Source of the DNA: Anadara kagoshimensis | Taxonomy: Eukaryota > Mollusca > Bivalvia > Arcoida > Arcidae | Reading direction: 5' to 3' | NCBI GenBank assembly: GCA_021292105.1 | Contig: CM037870.1 | Location: 12,805,234-12,869,233 of the forward strand | Length of the DNA stretch: 64,000 nt | In this document: positions 1 through 10,532 of the stretch, one piece after another | How positions within the stretch are numbered: the stretch's first letter is position 1 | Layout of the letters: each line of letters opens with the position of its first letter | Made by a program: the position numbers and the translations under genes | Notes under the pieces: model-generated | Databases searched by the model: none | Told to the model about the DNA's origin: nothing | What the model saw: the letters and a program-made list of their open reading frames with translations, nothing else

Positions 1-921
1 TTAAACCATGTTGATAATAATGGGCCTGCTTTGCTTTTTATGTTCCGAGTTTTCATTCTTTTTTTGTGTAATTCAAGCATGCCGGACATTTGTCGGAACA
101 TTGTGGGCGTGCCCAGCGATCCGTTAATTAAAACAAAAATGTTGATATCTCTGCTAATGGACTTAGCATCTTCGAGAATATGGTTAACCCATAGGCAATA
201 TATTATGTTGTCAGATAACCATTGTTCATCAAAATTATTTGCTTCTTGAATTTCTAAATTCCTAAAACAAACTAAGCTACGCTTATATGTTGAACTTATA
301 TTTTTATTGCCTCAGGTAGATTTGATAAAACACCTTTGGTCCTTCCATGTTTGTCACTCCAACATGTTAAAAATTGTTTGATTTCCATAAGTTTTGTCAG
401 AGTACGAATTTTCGAATATTATTCCGAAACAGTCGTCTAGCGCTGTAAAATTAAAACAGATTTAGTAATAATTATAACAATAGTTAATCTCATTCTAACG
501 TTTGGCTACCTGCAAATAAATTGTTGACTCAGGGTTATCGCAAGCCTAGGTTAATCAAGGCCCACTAAAAGTTTGTATGGCCGTCATCAAAGTATTGTTG
601 AAGTTTGATGTCTATGTGTCCAGAATTGCCCTGGATAGGCTAGTATTTGACGTCTCATAGTTCCATGTTCCTTTCATATAATTTTGATTACAAATGTGGC
701 GGGTGTAGCTAGCTAAACAGGAGGTGCTTACCCTTCCGTAGCACCCGGCCTCATTTCCCTGGTGGTAGTTGACGTGTCTTATCTAACTTGTCAGTTCCTA
801 AGTTTTACCTTGCTTCTGGATTAGGATTCGGGCATTTGTTTTTGATTATTTTAATATTATTATCTTTATTTATTTATTTATTTTTTTAATAACTGTATTT
901 AATTCAATGTTTAATGTAATG
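1..921. other. Gene-free repeat-rich stretch
   Basis: No supportable gene. Positions 60-130 carry a fragment of an inverted-repeat element whose end (ATTGTGGGCGTG core) recurs at 10,323-10,532 and 58,255-58,422. Positions 515-845 carry one of the longest copies of the dispersed repeat called R1 here. The remainder is A+T-rich and unremarkable. Confidence 0.6.
515..845 (+). repeat. R1 dispersed repeat, long copy
   Basis: This is one of about 26 copies of an interspersed repeat. Its recognisable core runs from GTGGCGGGTGTAGCTAGCTA through CCTGGTGG and ACTTGTCAGTTCC to a T-rich end after ATTCGGACATGGATTAG. This copy and 21,320-21,640 extend about 120 bp further 5' than the others. I see no A/B box and no coding capacity, so the class is unknown. 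Confidence 0.75.
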
Positions 922-929
922 GACGCGCT

Positions 930-1153
930 GTAACAACCCACTTTGAAAAAATTACGCACTTTGAAAAAAATTTTCAAATCGCGTTAAATTCGGGACAAGC
1001 TCAACGCACTTTGAAAAATTTTTTCCAAGTGCGTTAAAAAATTGTTCAGCTCAACGCACTTTGAAAAAAATATTTTTTTTTTCAAACAGCGTTAAAAAAC
1101 ACCTGTGACAACCCACTTTGAAAAAATTACGCACTTTGAAAAATTTTCTTCTC
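930..1153 (+). repeat. Left terminal inverted repeat of the foldback unit
   Basis: Tandem modules of GCACTTTGAAAA alternate with TTTTCAAAGTGCGTT-type complements, so each module can fold on itself. The CAACCCACTTTG module occurs at 934 and again near 1,110. The partner arm is at 8,320-8,565. Confidence 0.8.
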
Positions 1154-1277
1154 AACCATAAAACATCTTTGATTTCAACAACTTTCTTGGAGCTCTTCTT
1201 TACGGGAGACCAGATAATAACCATCAGGAATAAACATGCACCAGGCAGTTTGATAGACAGTACGTTCAAAATGGCAA

Positions 1278-1279
1278 AG

Positions 1280-1335
<56 letters not shown>

Positions 1336-1425
1336 ATTAAAAGAAAACAAATTGCCAACTTGTCGATCTTTGTCAATTTGGTGTGTGTGTGTGTGTGTGT
1401 GTGTGTTGTGTGTGTGTGTGCTAGC
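1278..1425. repeat. (AC)n, (AG)n and (GT)n microsatellites
   Basis: Back-to-back CA and GA dinucleotide runs at about 1,278-1,332 are followed by a GT run at about 1,380-1,422. Open frames across them, such as Ser-Leu runs, are low-complexity artefacts. Confidence 0.9.
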
Positions 1426-1743
1426 ATATTCTAGTAATATAAACAGGTCTGGAATACTGCCATATATTCATTCTAGAATATATGCTTATTATTGATGGAG
1501 ATAATTAGTATGTGCATCCATAAGGCAGAGTTATTCCGCTTTCATTATCTTCATTAGTTGATATGCAAATTCTAAATTGGATTACCTCCCTTCAGTCGAA
1601 CGCATGTCATATTTTAATAGGTCAAACATCGCGTCCTTTTTCTCCGTCTAAAAGCAGTGAAGTTGCACCCTAGACAGAATCGCAATATTTGAGTATTATT
1701 GAATTTTAAAGCCAATATTTTTTTTTTCTTTTGTACTTACAAC

Positions 1744-2946
1744 ATGGGACGCAATTTGAGACGACCTTCCACCAGCCCATATGCTAGCCGTAGGACACAA
1801 AAAGCAGCAGCCACAAGGACATCAAAAAGAAAGAGACAAACTACAACGGATCCTGCTCCAGTTGCAGCTTCTACTGGGTCTCAGGCACCACCTACTTTAG
1901 TGACCCCACCAGTCATAGGAATACCACCTGCTGTATTAACACCACAGGTTACACAGCTAACTACAGGTTTGCAACCACAGGCCATAGCGACCACAAGTGC
2001 ACCACCGCAGGCCTTAATGACTACAACAGCAACACCACCCGCACCTGGCAATTGGACTCACCCTCAGGCACCATTAGTGGAAACACCACCTTTTACGTGC
2101 ACTGCACCACCAGCTTATGTCACAGCACCGTCTTGTATGACAGCACAACCTGTCCAACAGGCTGCAGGTAATGTTAATGGGTACCATGACCTTCCACAGG
2201 ACATTGTACCGATTAATAGTATACATGATATGTTGGGGGGTAATGTATCTAGTAATATTAAACAGAAAATAGTTGCAGGCCAGTTTGTGGATTTAGCCAC
2301 TCTTTTAGATAACTCGGTAATTACTCATGCCCCGGAAAAGCGAATTTTCATCAGCAATGGGGAACTGGTGACCAGGGAGAAAACCCTTTTCAAAATTACC
2401 AGTATAGAAAAATGGTCAGATGCATTTCTAATCTTCATGAGTATTTTTACAGGGGCTCACCATAATAGAAGCCAAGAACTTCTAAAATACATGCATGATG
2501 TTAGACTTGGTGCATCAACAAACAGGGGTATGGGTTGGAAATTGTATGATGAGCAGTTCCGACTCAGACGGGCTGCCAACCCATCTACCTCTTGGGGAGT
2601 GGTCGACCTAGAATTGTGGTTAAAATACATGGTACAAACGCTTCCTTTGCCCACTTCAGCCATTTCAAGCATTGGACATACAAAGTGCTTCGATTTTAAC
2701 TACAGATTCTGCTCAAGGCAATTTTGTACTTATCAGCACTTGTGCATCCGCTGCGGAGGAGAACACTCCTTTATTTCATGTCCACTAAGTAAACCCTTTA
2801 CCCCCCGTCCAGGCACAATTAGGCAAAATTTTCGCCCAATGGCCCCAAGGTTCAGCACAGTTGCAAGATTTGGCGCCTCAAACTTTAGACAAAACAACCC
2901 AAGTAGGCCATCAGGCAACTACAGATACATGACACCAAGGTATTAG
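1744..2946 (+). CDS. Gag-like nucleic-acid-binding protein of a Ngaro/DIRS-type retrotransposon
   Basis: This 400-residue frame starts at the first ATG (ATGGGACGC). The N-terminal third is basic and then Pro/Thr/Ala-rich, so probably disordered. The middle part (about residues 160-310) looks globular. The C-terminus has two cysteine clusters: C315-x7-C323-x4-C328-x3-H332, a CCCH-like finger, and C334-x2-C337-x3-H341-x4-C346, a zinc-knuckle-like motif. It ends in a basic Arg/Pro/Asn-rich tail. By family analogy it would package element RNA into cytoplasmic particles. It lies 5' of the reverse transcriptase in the usual order. The frame is intact. Assignment rests on the finger layout and position, since the N-terminal part is not recognisable. 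Confidence 0.8.
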   Translation: MGRNLRRPSTSPYASRRTQKAAATRTSKRKRQTTTDPAPVAASTGSQAPPTLVTPPVIGIPPAVLTPQVTQLTTGLQPQAIATTSAPPQALMTTTATPPAPGNWTHPQAPLVETPPFTCTAPPAYVTAPSCMTAQPVQQAAGNVNGYHDLPQDIVPINSIHDMLGGNVSSNIKQKIVAGQFVDLATLLDNSVITHAPEKRIFISNGELVTREKTLFKITSIEKWSDAFLIFMSIFTGAHHNRSQELLKYMHDVRLGASTNRGMGWKLYDEQFRLRRAANPSTSWGVVDLELWLKYMVQTLPLPTSAISSIGHTKCFDFNYRFCSRQFCTYQHLCIRCGGEHSFISCPLSKPFTPRPGTIRQNFRPMAPRFSTVARFGASNFRQNNPSRPSGNYRYMTPRY

Positions 2947-3070
2947 AAATGTCATTATATATTATAGTAGTTATTAGTTAAATGTTAAATTTAATGGAGC
3001 AGGCATAAAAATGTTATAACATTTAATCTAATTTTGTTTTATCTCCCCGGTTTCATGTTAAAGTATCTAA

Positions 3071-4744
3071 TATAGTCATATATTCATTTTAGACAAACCA
3101 ACCAAGTTAGGTCACAAGTCTGCCACAGGTATATGGGACCTAGGTAAAACTCCTATTAAATATCACAGGTTGGTTCCTTATTTAAACAAGTATCCATTAA
3201 GTCAGGTGGCCATGCAGTTAAAACAGGGCTTCTTATCTGGGTTTCCTTTGCATTATGGGGGCCCTAGAGTACAAATTAGTTCTAAAAATTTGGTATCTGC
3301 CTCGCAAAACCCCTCAGCACTTCAAGAAAAAATCCAGAAAGAAATTGAATTGGGTAGAATTATGGGTCCATTTAAAAAGTTGCCCTTGTCTAATATGAGG
3401 ATATCCCCAATAGGCCTAGTTCCAAAGCACGATGGGGGTTGGAGAATGATTATGCATTTGTCCCACCCTCCTGGCAACAGTGTTAATGATTACATAGACC
3501 CAGTTATGTGTTCAGTGCAATATACTTCTTTTGACAAAGTGGTTGAGATGGTTGCCGACCTAGGGAAAGGAGCCTATTTAGGGAAAATGGACATTCGTTC
3601 TGCATTTCGGTTGTTGCCCATTTTCCCTGGTGATTTCGATCTATTAGGTTTCCAGTTTGATGGTCAGTTTTATATAGACAAAATGCTCCCCATGGGGGCC
3701 TCCATTTCATGTAGTATATGGGAGAAGTTTGCCACATTTCTTCAGTGGCTAGTGACCTATAAATCTGGGCTGTGTACAATTGAGCACTATCTCGATGATT
3801 TTATTTTTGCTGGGACAAAGGATACTTTCACTTGTCACCATCTAATGTCTTATTTTTCTGCTACTTGCCAAGAACTAGGCGTTCCTATTGCACAAGATAA
3901 AACTGTTGGCCCGGTTACAGTTTTAACATTTCTAGGACTGGAGTTAGATACTAATAATATGTTAATAAGAATTCCAGGCAATAAATTACAAGAACTGCTG
4001 GAACTATTGAGATATGTTTCAACTAAAAAGAAGATAACACTCAAGGAACTGCAGTCTTTGACAGGTGCTTTAAATTTTTTCTGCAAGGCAGTTCGGCCTG
4101 GCAGGGCATTTTTACGGCGGTTATATGATTTAATGCGAGGTGTTAAACAACCCCATCATCACTTGCGCCTTAATCGTGGCGTCCAGGCTGACATTCAAAT
4201 GTGGCTACAATTTTTACAGAATTTCAATGGTCGTTTATACTTCCCAGATAAGGACTGGTCTAGTCACGAAGTTCTAAAATTATATACAGATAGTGCAGGT
4301 TCATCAGATTTGGGTTGTGGGGCGTATCTTGCCGGGGAGTGGGTGCACTTTTCTTGGCCTACACATTGGAGACGGTTACATTTTATAAGTGACATCACAT
4401 TATTAGAGTTGATACCTATCGTCTTGGCAGTTATTCTCTGGGGGGAAAAACTTGCTAATAAAAAAATAATCTTCAGGACCGATAATATGGCCCTTGTTTA
4501 TGTTTTGAACAAGCAGACTTGCAAGTCGGAGCACACTTTATATTTAATAAGGTACTTAGTTCTGTTCTCCATGAGACACAATATACTTTTTAGAGCCATT
4601 CATATTAAGGGTGTTAATAATGCAATTGCTGACTCTTTGTCTCGTAAACATTGGCAGCGCTTCAGGGAACTGGCACCCACTGCAAAGCGTATTCCGGAGC
4701 AGATTCCAGACATATTCCTCAACTTGATTTGCAGCATGAAGTAA
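3071..4744 (+). CDS. Reverse transcriptase-RNase H of a Ngaro/DIRS-type retrotransposon
   Basis: The frame is open from 3,071. The first in-frame ATG is at 3,212, so initiation may need splicing, reinitiation or a non-ATG start. Numbering from 3,170, the RT core shows GLVPKHDGGWRMI (near residue 85), GKMDIRSAFRLLP (near 138) and the catalytic YLDD at 207-210. The RNase H domain has LYTDSAG (Asp374), a Glu in LLELIPI, RTDN (Asp438) and a C-terminal NNAIADSLSR. This RT class, followed directly by a tyrosine recombinase instead of a DDE integrase, is diagnostic of the DIRS/Ngaro order. It copies element RNA into DNA. It overlaps the recombinase frame by about 94 nt in a different frame. Confidence 0.9.
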   Translation, partial: YSHIFILDKPTKLGHKSATGIWDLGKTPIKYHRLVPYLNKYPLSQVAMQLKQGFLSGFPLHYGGPRVQISSKNLVSASQNPSALQEKIQKEIELGRIMGPFKKLPLSNMRISPIGLVPKHDGGWRMIMHLSHPPGNSVNDYIDPVMCSVQYTSFDKVVEMVADLGKGAYLGKMDIRSAFRLLPIFPGDFDLLGFQFDGQFYIDKMLPMGASISCSIWEKFATFLQWLVTYKSGLCTIEHYLDDFIFAGTKDTFTCHHLMSYFSATCQELGVPIAQDKTVGPVTVLTFLGLELDTNNMLIRIPGNKLQELLELLRYVSTKKKITLKELQSLTGALNFFCKAVRPGRAFLRRLYDLMRGVKQPHHHLRLNRGVQADIQMWLQFLQNFNGRLYFPDKDWSSHEVLKLYTDSAGSSDLGCGAYLAGEWVHFSWPTHWRRLHFISDITLLELIPIVLAVILWGEKLANKKIIFRTDNMALVYVLNKQTCKSEHTLYLIRYLVLFSMRHNILFRAIHIKGVNNAIADSLSRKHWQRFRELAPTAKRIPEQIPDIFLNLICSMK

Positions 4745-5700
4745 ACAGACTTATAACAGCCTCCTTCTCGCACAACACACATGATGCACATCAAACGGGC
4801 CTGTCCAGTTTTCACAGATTTAGGGTGCAATATGGCCTTCCTCATCATTGGCCTCCACAACTTTCAGAGATTACGAATTTTATTGCTGACTTGTCTCTCA
4901 AAGGCTTGTCATATGCTACAGCTCGTTCGTATGTGTCAGCCATAAGTTTCAATTGTAAAATACAAAACTTTCCTGATGTCCCCAACAATTTCATAATAGC
5001 CAAATTGCTGCAAGGTATGAAGCGTTTAAAACACCGACCAGATACAAGGTTACCCATAACCCCACAAATCCTAATACAGCTAATAACCAGCCTTCCACAT
5101 ATTTGTACTAATGCATATGAGGCTAAACTGTTTTCAGCTGCGTTTTCTTTAGCATTTTTTGGTTTCTTGCGTATCGGTGAAATTGCCATGTCCAGCCGCA
5201 AGGCAAATCATTATGTGATAGGTATCACTGATATTCTTGTGGATAATTCAAAAAGCAACGTTTATTTGACACTTCGCTATTCAAAAACAGACCAGTCAGG
5301 AAAAGGGGTAACCATTATTATTCCTAAAGCAAATGGCATTCACTGTCCATTAACTAACGCCCAAGCTTTCTTGGGTGTCAGGCCCCCGTTTCCTGGACCT
5401 CTTTTTTGCCACTTTGGTGGTGACCCTTTGACACGTTACCAATTTTCAGCTATTTTAAGAAAGTCCCTAGCACATTTAAATCTCGAGTTTACGGCATATA
5501 AATGTCATTCTTTTCGAATTGGGGCAGCTACTTCAGCAGCCATGTCTGGTTACCCTAGCGAGATATCAAAACTGCCGGTAGGTGGAAATCGTCGGCTTAT
5601 CAATCATATATTCGCACAAACTTATTTTGACCCCCCCCCCCCCCCACACACACGCACACTTCCTGTTTTAATAGTTGCTATGCACTTTAACATTATCTAA
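4651..5700 (+). pseudogene. Tyrosine recombinase of the Ngaro-like element, frameshifted before the catalytic tyrosine
   Basis: A phage-integrase-like SAM domain (residues about 45-120) is followed by the catalytic domain: first Arg in FLRIGEI (residue 174) and the HSFRIGAATS box (His286, Arg289). The frame then leaves the family pattern. The expected GRW box and catalytic Tyr region are readable in the neighbouring frame at about 5,571-5,627, ending at a TGA at 5,628-5,630. A one-base loss in the A-run around 5,567-5,571 explains this. The open frame instead runs through a C-homopolymer to 5,700. There is no ATG near the 5' end, and the frame overlaps the RT frame. This copy should be integration-dead unless the shift is a sequencing error. 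Confidence 0.85.
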
Positions 5701-5735
5701 TGAGACGCTTTAAGTCTTTCAGCTGAGGTCAAGAT

Positions 5736-6320
5736 ATGGTGTGTGGGATTCTCTATCATAAACGGGCCTTTGTAGCTGCATGCAATAGAACAGGTGGTAC
5801 AAATTTAACGCTGAATAGACATGGCATGTCCATATGGTGGCAAGGGTATGGTGGTCTGACATTGAGTAACCTGCGGAAAATTAATCTTCTATCAAAGCTC
5901 AGTGCGGAGCCTGATGTTATTGTTATTCACTGTGGTGGTAATGATATTGGGTTTACACCTCTCACAGAAATGTTCAGTACATTCAAATCCTTATTATTTT
6001 TCTTACAATCCAGATTTTCCAAAACTCGTCTCATTTGGTCACAAATTTTACATCGGATGAAATGGCGTTATTCTCAGGACAGTGCGGCTATGAATAGAAG
6101 TAGAATTCGTTTTAATAGCTTTGCGGCTAAGTCAGTTTTAAATTGTGGGGGTGGTTACATAAAATATCCTGATATTTTACCAATCTCAGTTAATTTGTTT
6201 TTGCCTGATCAAGTGCATCTGTCAGAGGTGGGTAACAATGTATTTTTGAACACGCTTCAAGGTGGTCTGGAGCAAATAATAGCTGGAAACTGTTGTGTGT
6301 ACCCAAATACAATGTTGTAA
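5736..6320 (+). pseudogene. SGNH/GDSL-type hydrolase domain of the Ngaro-like element, block I in another frame
   Basis: This 194-residue frame carries SGNH block III (GGND, residues 67-70, after PDVIVIHC) and block V with the catalytic pair D158 and H161 in PDQVHLSEVG. An SGNH-like hydrolase is known as an accessory domain of Ngaro elements, and its role is unclear. The block I serine is not in this frame. A G-F-S-I-I block I is readable in the +1-related frame at 5,746-5,760, and homology returns to this frame at about 5,764. A one-base indel near 5,758-5,765 is implied. The printed ATG at 5,736 is therefore probably not the ancestral start. Together with the recombinase frameshift this marks the copy as decayed. 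Confidence 0.75.
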
Positions 6321-6414
6321 TAATGTGACTGCCATAACAATCTAATGGTTCAATACTAAATTTTATAATTGGTAAAACGAAATCGTGCTTCAAAATAATT
6401 CATTTTTCATTGTA

Positions 6415-6990
6415 TATCTTATTGTGGGCCGGTTGAGTTTGCCGCTTGGCGGGGCCCATGAGGCAACAAGCACGAATTACTTGTCGCCTCCTGTGCCTGT
6501 GGCGGATTGCGCGGCATAAATTGATAAATTTAAATAATTAGCTAATGAGGACTTGACCGCTGTAATACCAGGGTGAAGTATTTTTATTTTGGTTTAATAT
6601 TCTTGGACTTATGAAGCACAAATTTATAAAATTAAGTAAGTAACTTGACCGCTGAAATACCAGGGTTAAGAATTTTTTATTTTATTATTGAATGTTATTG
6701 ATCTGCTGATTGTGGAGCTAGACACAAAATGCTATTTTGTGAATTGTTGATTATTGAGCTAAGCTAGCCCATTTTGTGTTTTGCTGGCAACCTATTTTCA
6801 GCTGTGACAAGGCTACTACAAGGGAGTTCCGAGATGAATTTCACGTCTCCAGGATATTTATTAGTCGCCGCTTCGAAGATATAATTTTTTGATTTGTTAT
6901 TAGTCACCCCCGCCCCATCTTCGATGGGTTGAATTTTATTTATTTGTTATGGCATGTTTAATTGTTTAATGATGTACTTTCTGTCACGGA
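6415..6990 (+). repeat. 3' non-coding part of the Ngaro-like element with direct repeats
   Basis: Two direct copies of ACTTGACCGCTG-ATACCAGGGT followed by a T-rich stretch lie at about 6,551 and 6,643. Palindromic patches flank them (GGGGCCCATGAGGCAACA region, 6,450-6,500). DIRS/Ngaro elements carry split terminal repeats in this position, but I could not match these to a 5' partner, so the element ends remain undefined. Confidence 0.45.
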
Positions 6991-6998
6991 AGATAATT

Positions 6999-7170
6999 TC
7001 CGTGTGTGAGAGATCACTGGTTCGAACCCCGGCAGGATCTGACCAAGACTTCTTAAAAATGATATTGTGAAATGAAAGCCATTGGGGTAATTTGGATAAG
7101 ACCTTACAACCGATGCCCCATGTCGACGCAGATGTTACACGATAAAGTGCACTCCTTAACCCTAAATTTC
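6999..7170 (+). mobile_element. SINE fragment
   Basis: A B-box-like GGTTCGAACCCCGGC precedes a body resembling the other SINEs in the window (CTGACCAAGACTT, ACGATAAAG). The tRNA A-box half is missing, so it is 5' truncated. Confidence 0.6.
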
Positions 7171-7229
7171 AAATTCCAAACAGAAAACATCTCTCATCTA
7201 TAAATGTTTAAATTCTTTTGTTAATAAAA

Positions 7230-7565
7230 TTTAAGAAATGTAATGTGTAATATAATGCATTACTTTAGTAAAGTAATTGTAATATAATGCATTACTTTCC
7301 AAAATGCAAGTAATTGTAATTGTAATATAATGCTAGTTTTGCCAAAGTAATTGTAATGTAATGCATTACATGTACATTGCAATGTAATTCGCCCCATGTC
7401 TCACAGCCCGCCATAAACCGGTTAACCACACCACCCCTTTATATCGAATGTAGGTCCAAGTCGTACCATGATGGCAACGGGCCTTACATTTTTATTGTAT
7501 TGTCTATTGTTGTTGGTGGGTTTTTTTTCGGGGGGGGGGGGGGGGAGGGGGGGGGGGGAGGGGGA
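7230..7565. repeat. Degenerate TAATGCATTAC tandem repeat and poly-G tract
   Basis: Several copies of GTAATTGTAATATAATGCA spaced about 45-55 bp apart span 7,230-7,390. A nearly pure G tract of about 35 bases lies at 7,529-7,563. No coding signal is visible. Confidence 0.7.
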
Positions 7566-7569
7566 AGCT

Positions 7570-8318
7570 TTTGGTTACTGGCATTTGTCCAGTACCACAA
7601 TTTTTAGACATCTTTAACACCAATTGAATATTTGTGTTTCCTCTCTTGAACATACAACTACTACCATACTACGCATTTGAGCAGGAGATACTACTCCCGG
7701 AGCACCTGATCTCACCTCCATGTCTGTCTGGAGATCCGCGCTTCTTTTCTTACACATATTTGCAAGCTATTTAGTTTCGCGAGAAAGAAATACACATTGG
7801 TATTGTTTGTGTGGATTTATGTGTTTTATGGCCAAACTTATATATATATTCCATTTTCAAATTTGAACTAAATCGGACAACAAATAAGACTAAAACGGCC
7901 GATTATGCGTTTATAGTAACGGCGGGTATCTTTGATATGGCGCGGGAACGCCAACAAAACTTTTAATCTTTACAAACCATGGGCCTTTCACACCAAATTT
8001 GGTTCAAATTGGCCCAGTCGTTTCATTGTAAATATACATGATTTACGGTCAGGATATATATGGTATAGGTGCTACATATCGCAAATATAGGTGTTTTCCC
8101 AAATGTCCCCCCCCCTTGTAACCCCCTCCTCCTCACCCCGACACCCTAGGCTGCTAACCACATTTTGAAACTGGTTTTCACATTCTGCGACATACAAACG
8201 CTAACCCTGCTATTAGTTATGTTGGTTAAAACTTGTGTTGGCTGTTGTAGATCATTCAATCACAAATGAAAATATGCGTTGAACGAAGTGAATAACTTTA
8301 AATGTACCTCATTAACGC
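7570..8318. other. Gene-free stretch inside the foldback unit
   Basis: No open frame of note and no recognisable repeat boundary apart from short C-rich tracts near 8,108-8,140. The sequence just before the right arm (about 8,260-8,310) gives no clear partner near the left arm. Confidence 0.5.
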
Positions 8319-8319
8319 A

Positions 8320-8565
8320 CTTTTTCCAATTCGCGTTGAACTTGTCCCCATTCAACACGGTTTGAAAAACATTTTTTTCAAAGTGGGTTGAATTTTATAT
8401 GTACCTCATTAACGCACTTTGAAGTATTTTTCAAAGTGCGTTGAGCTGAACCATTTTTTAACGCACTTTGAAAAAAGTTTTCAAAGTGCGTTGAGCTTGT
8501 CCCGAATTTGACGCGATTTGAAAATTTTTTTCAAAGTGCGTAATTTTTTCAAAGTGGGTTGCTAC
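8320..8565 (-). repeat. Right terminal inverted repeat of the foldback unit
   Basis: This is the reverse complement of the 930-1,153 arm, including AGCTTGTCCCGAATTTGACGCG matching the left GGGACAAGCTCAACGC region. It has an extra internal module pair around 8,340-8,430. Confidence 0.8.
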
Positions 8566-9011
8566 AACGCGCTTATGATTTTATGCACAAGGATATCAGA
8601 ATTATCTCCCTTTTTACTGTGAAATTTAGATTTCATATCAAATGTATAATGCTTTTGTTGTGCCAACGCATAAATCAAACATTGGTTTGAGGAGGAAATA
8701 TGCGTACAACGAAACTTATCAAACTTACGCACACATCATACTTACCCACTGAACTCTCCAGGAATGACATGTTCCAAAAAAGCTGTGAATTTAGACTTCA
8801 TATCATTGGTGTGCTGGCCATTACATTGGGCTTATAGACTGTGATTTGGGTCAGACACATACATTCTCTAGATAGCAGCTTCATATAGCCCCTAAGTTAC
8901 ACAATGGATACGCTTTTTTGAATATTCATATTAAAGGTTAAACGGCAAGGTTAAGCTTAACATTCTATGTTATAGCTCAAACACTGTTTTTGAGTTGAGT
9001 TGAGTACTGGT

Positions 9012-9340
9012 ATTTAACGTCCCAGTCAAGAATATTTCACTTATACCGAGATGTCGCCAGCTATATGCGAAGGTGCGGAAATTTTGCCCGTGCGTTGCAC
9101 TAATGGCATTATACAGCAGGGTTCTTTAGCGTGCCAAGCCCACCGTGACACGGGACCTCGTTTTAGTTTTAAGTTCCCATCCGAAAGAACCGTGACTTTC
9201 ATTTCGTAATGCCGAGTGCTTGGCGAAAGAACAGTCACTACCCACTTTCAAGTCTTGGGTCAGACCCGGCCTGGGTTCGAACCCACGACCTCCCACTTAC
9301 GGAGCGAGCACTCTTTCAACTGCGCTATCGCAGTGGTTAA
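9012..9340 (-). mobile_element. tRNA-derived SINE
   Basis: Read on the minus strand it begins with a tRNA-like head: A-box-like sequence about GCGCAGTTGAAAGAGTGC and B box GGGTTCGAACCCAGGC. A conserved body follows (GTGACTGTTCTTTCGCC, AAGTCACGGTTCTTTCGG, AAGAACCCTGCTGTATA), and it ends near GACGTTAAATACC. It shares this layout with 14,281-14,595 and 62,565-62,850. Confidence 0.8.
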
Positions 9341-10322
9341 CACTGTTTTTGAGACACTATGCGTAAACTGAAACGAATCAAACTCGCTCATACATCACAC
9401 TTACCTACTGAACTTTTACGAATGAATAATGTATTTGTTCCATATAACCAAATTTGTGGAAAAAAATGTAGTTATATTACCATAATTATCATTCGATAAT
9501 TATATAAAGTGACGTCATTAACTATCTTTTCTTTTTATTTTAGTGTTTTATGCAAATACGTGCGACTTCATTAAATAGCTTTGACATTAATTGGCATGCT
9601 TGTTTGTCATAAATAGTAAATAGTGTTTCAAATTTATTTAACCTAATGGATTAAAAATCCAAAATTAAGATTTTTCAACCAATGCGAAATGTAAACATAA
9701 AAGAACATTTAACCGTCTAGAAATTTATATCTTTCATAAATATAGCAGAGCAAAGCAAACTAATCATATCGCCTAAGAACGCGTTATTGAGTATGCATGG
9801 CATGGCAATTGAACTTATAGCACCATTAACACCATTTATAAAAAGTTCAATGTTAAAAAAATTCCCAATAGCATTGCAGAGTTTTGTTTAGTTCGCTTTG
9901 TAAGGCTGTATTACGCTATCAATGTCATTTCTAGCAAATTGATTTTTTTTTAAATCTACTTTTTGGTCTGTAATACAGTCAAATCTGTCGTTAAAGACCA
10001 AAAGTGGCTTTTATAGGCAGGTGGCCTTTATATAAATATAGGTTCAAATAATATGAATAAAGAACAATTTTGATATACAATTCTACTAGCCTTTAAGCAG
10101 GTGACGCTTATATAGAAGCGGCCTTTAAGGCAGGTTGAACTGTAATAACACCAATTTTAAACACTGCTTACGACACATACAAACAGCTAATAAATCACGT
10201 CATACGCATTTACACAGGCAAAAAACCTGAAATTTTTAATCATGTGGTCAATGATACTTATACAGTACCGGCCTGTCTTAAGTTTAACATTGAACTGACG
10301 AGTTAGTACCGAATCCACCGTT

Positions 10323-10532
10323 CAATTGACGCATCGCCGGCCACGCCCACAATGTTCCGACAAAGGGTCGACATGCTTAAATTACACGCAAAAAAAAGTA
10401 AACTCGACCTTAATTGTGCGGTTAAATGACGTCACTGAAAATAGAACGCCATTAGTTGCAATGACGCTGCTTTGGTACCGTAATGTCAGCCATTGTCGGA
10501 ACATTGTGGGCGTGGCCGGCGATCCGTCAATT
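10323..10532. mobile_element. 210-bp inverted-repeat element (MITE-like)
   Basis: The ends are inverted copies of AATTGACG-ATCGCCGGCCACG and the ACAATGTTCCGACAA block (left 10,323-10,365, right about 10,490-10,532). A related copy lies at 58,255-58,422 and half a copy at 60-130. No coding capacity. Confidence 0.75.

Larger units (their letters stand above)
930..8565. mobile_element. 7.6 kb foldback-type unit enclosing a Ngaro-like retrotransposon
   Basis: The ends are long inverted repeats made of short modules (ACGCACTTTGAAAA and its complement). The left arm begins GTAACAACCCACTTTG and the right arm ends CAAAGTGGGTTGCTAC. The first roughly 90 bp of the arms match almost base for base. Immediate flanks are gacgcgct (922-929) and aacgcgct (8566-8573), matching at 7 of 8 positions, as expected of an 8-bp target duplication. 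Inside lie microsatellites, the Ngaro-like element and other repeats. Either the retrotransposon inserted into a foldback element, or the foldback ends mobilised a segment containing it. The sequence does not decide between these. Confidence 0.65.

Noticed and set aside
1051..1495. Open frames on both strands across dinucleotide runs
   Set aside because: The translations are Ser-Leu, Arg-Glu and Val-Cys runs from microsatellites.
9041..9238. Minus-strand frame of 65 codons
   Set aside because: It lies wholly within a SINE body; the same pseudo-frame appears in other SINE copies.
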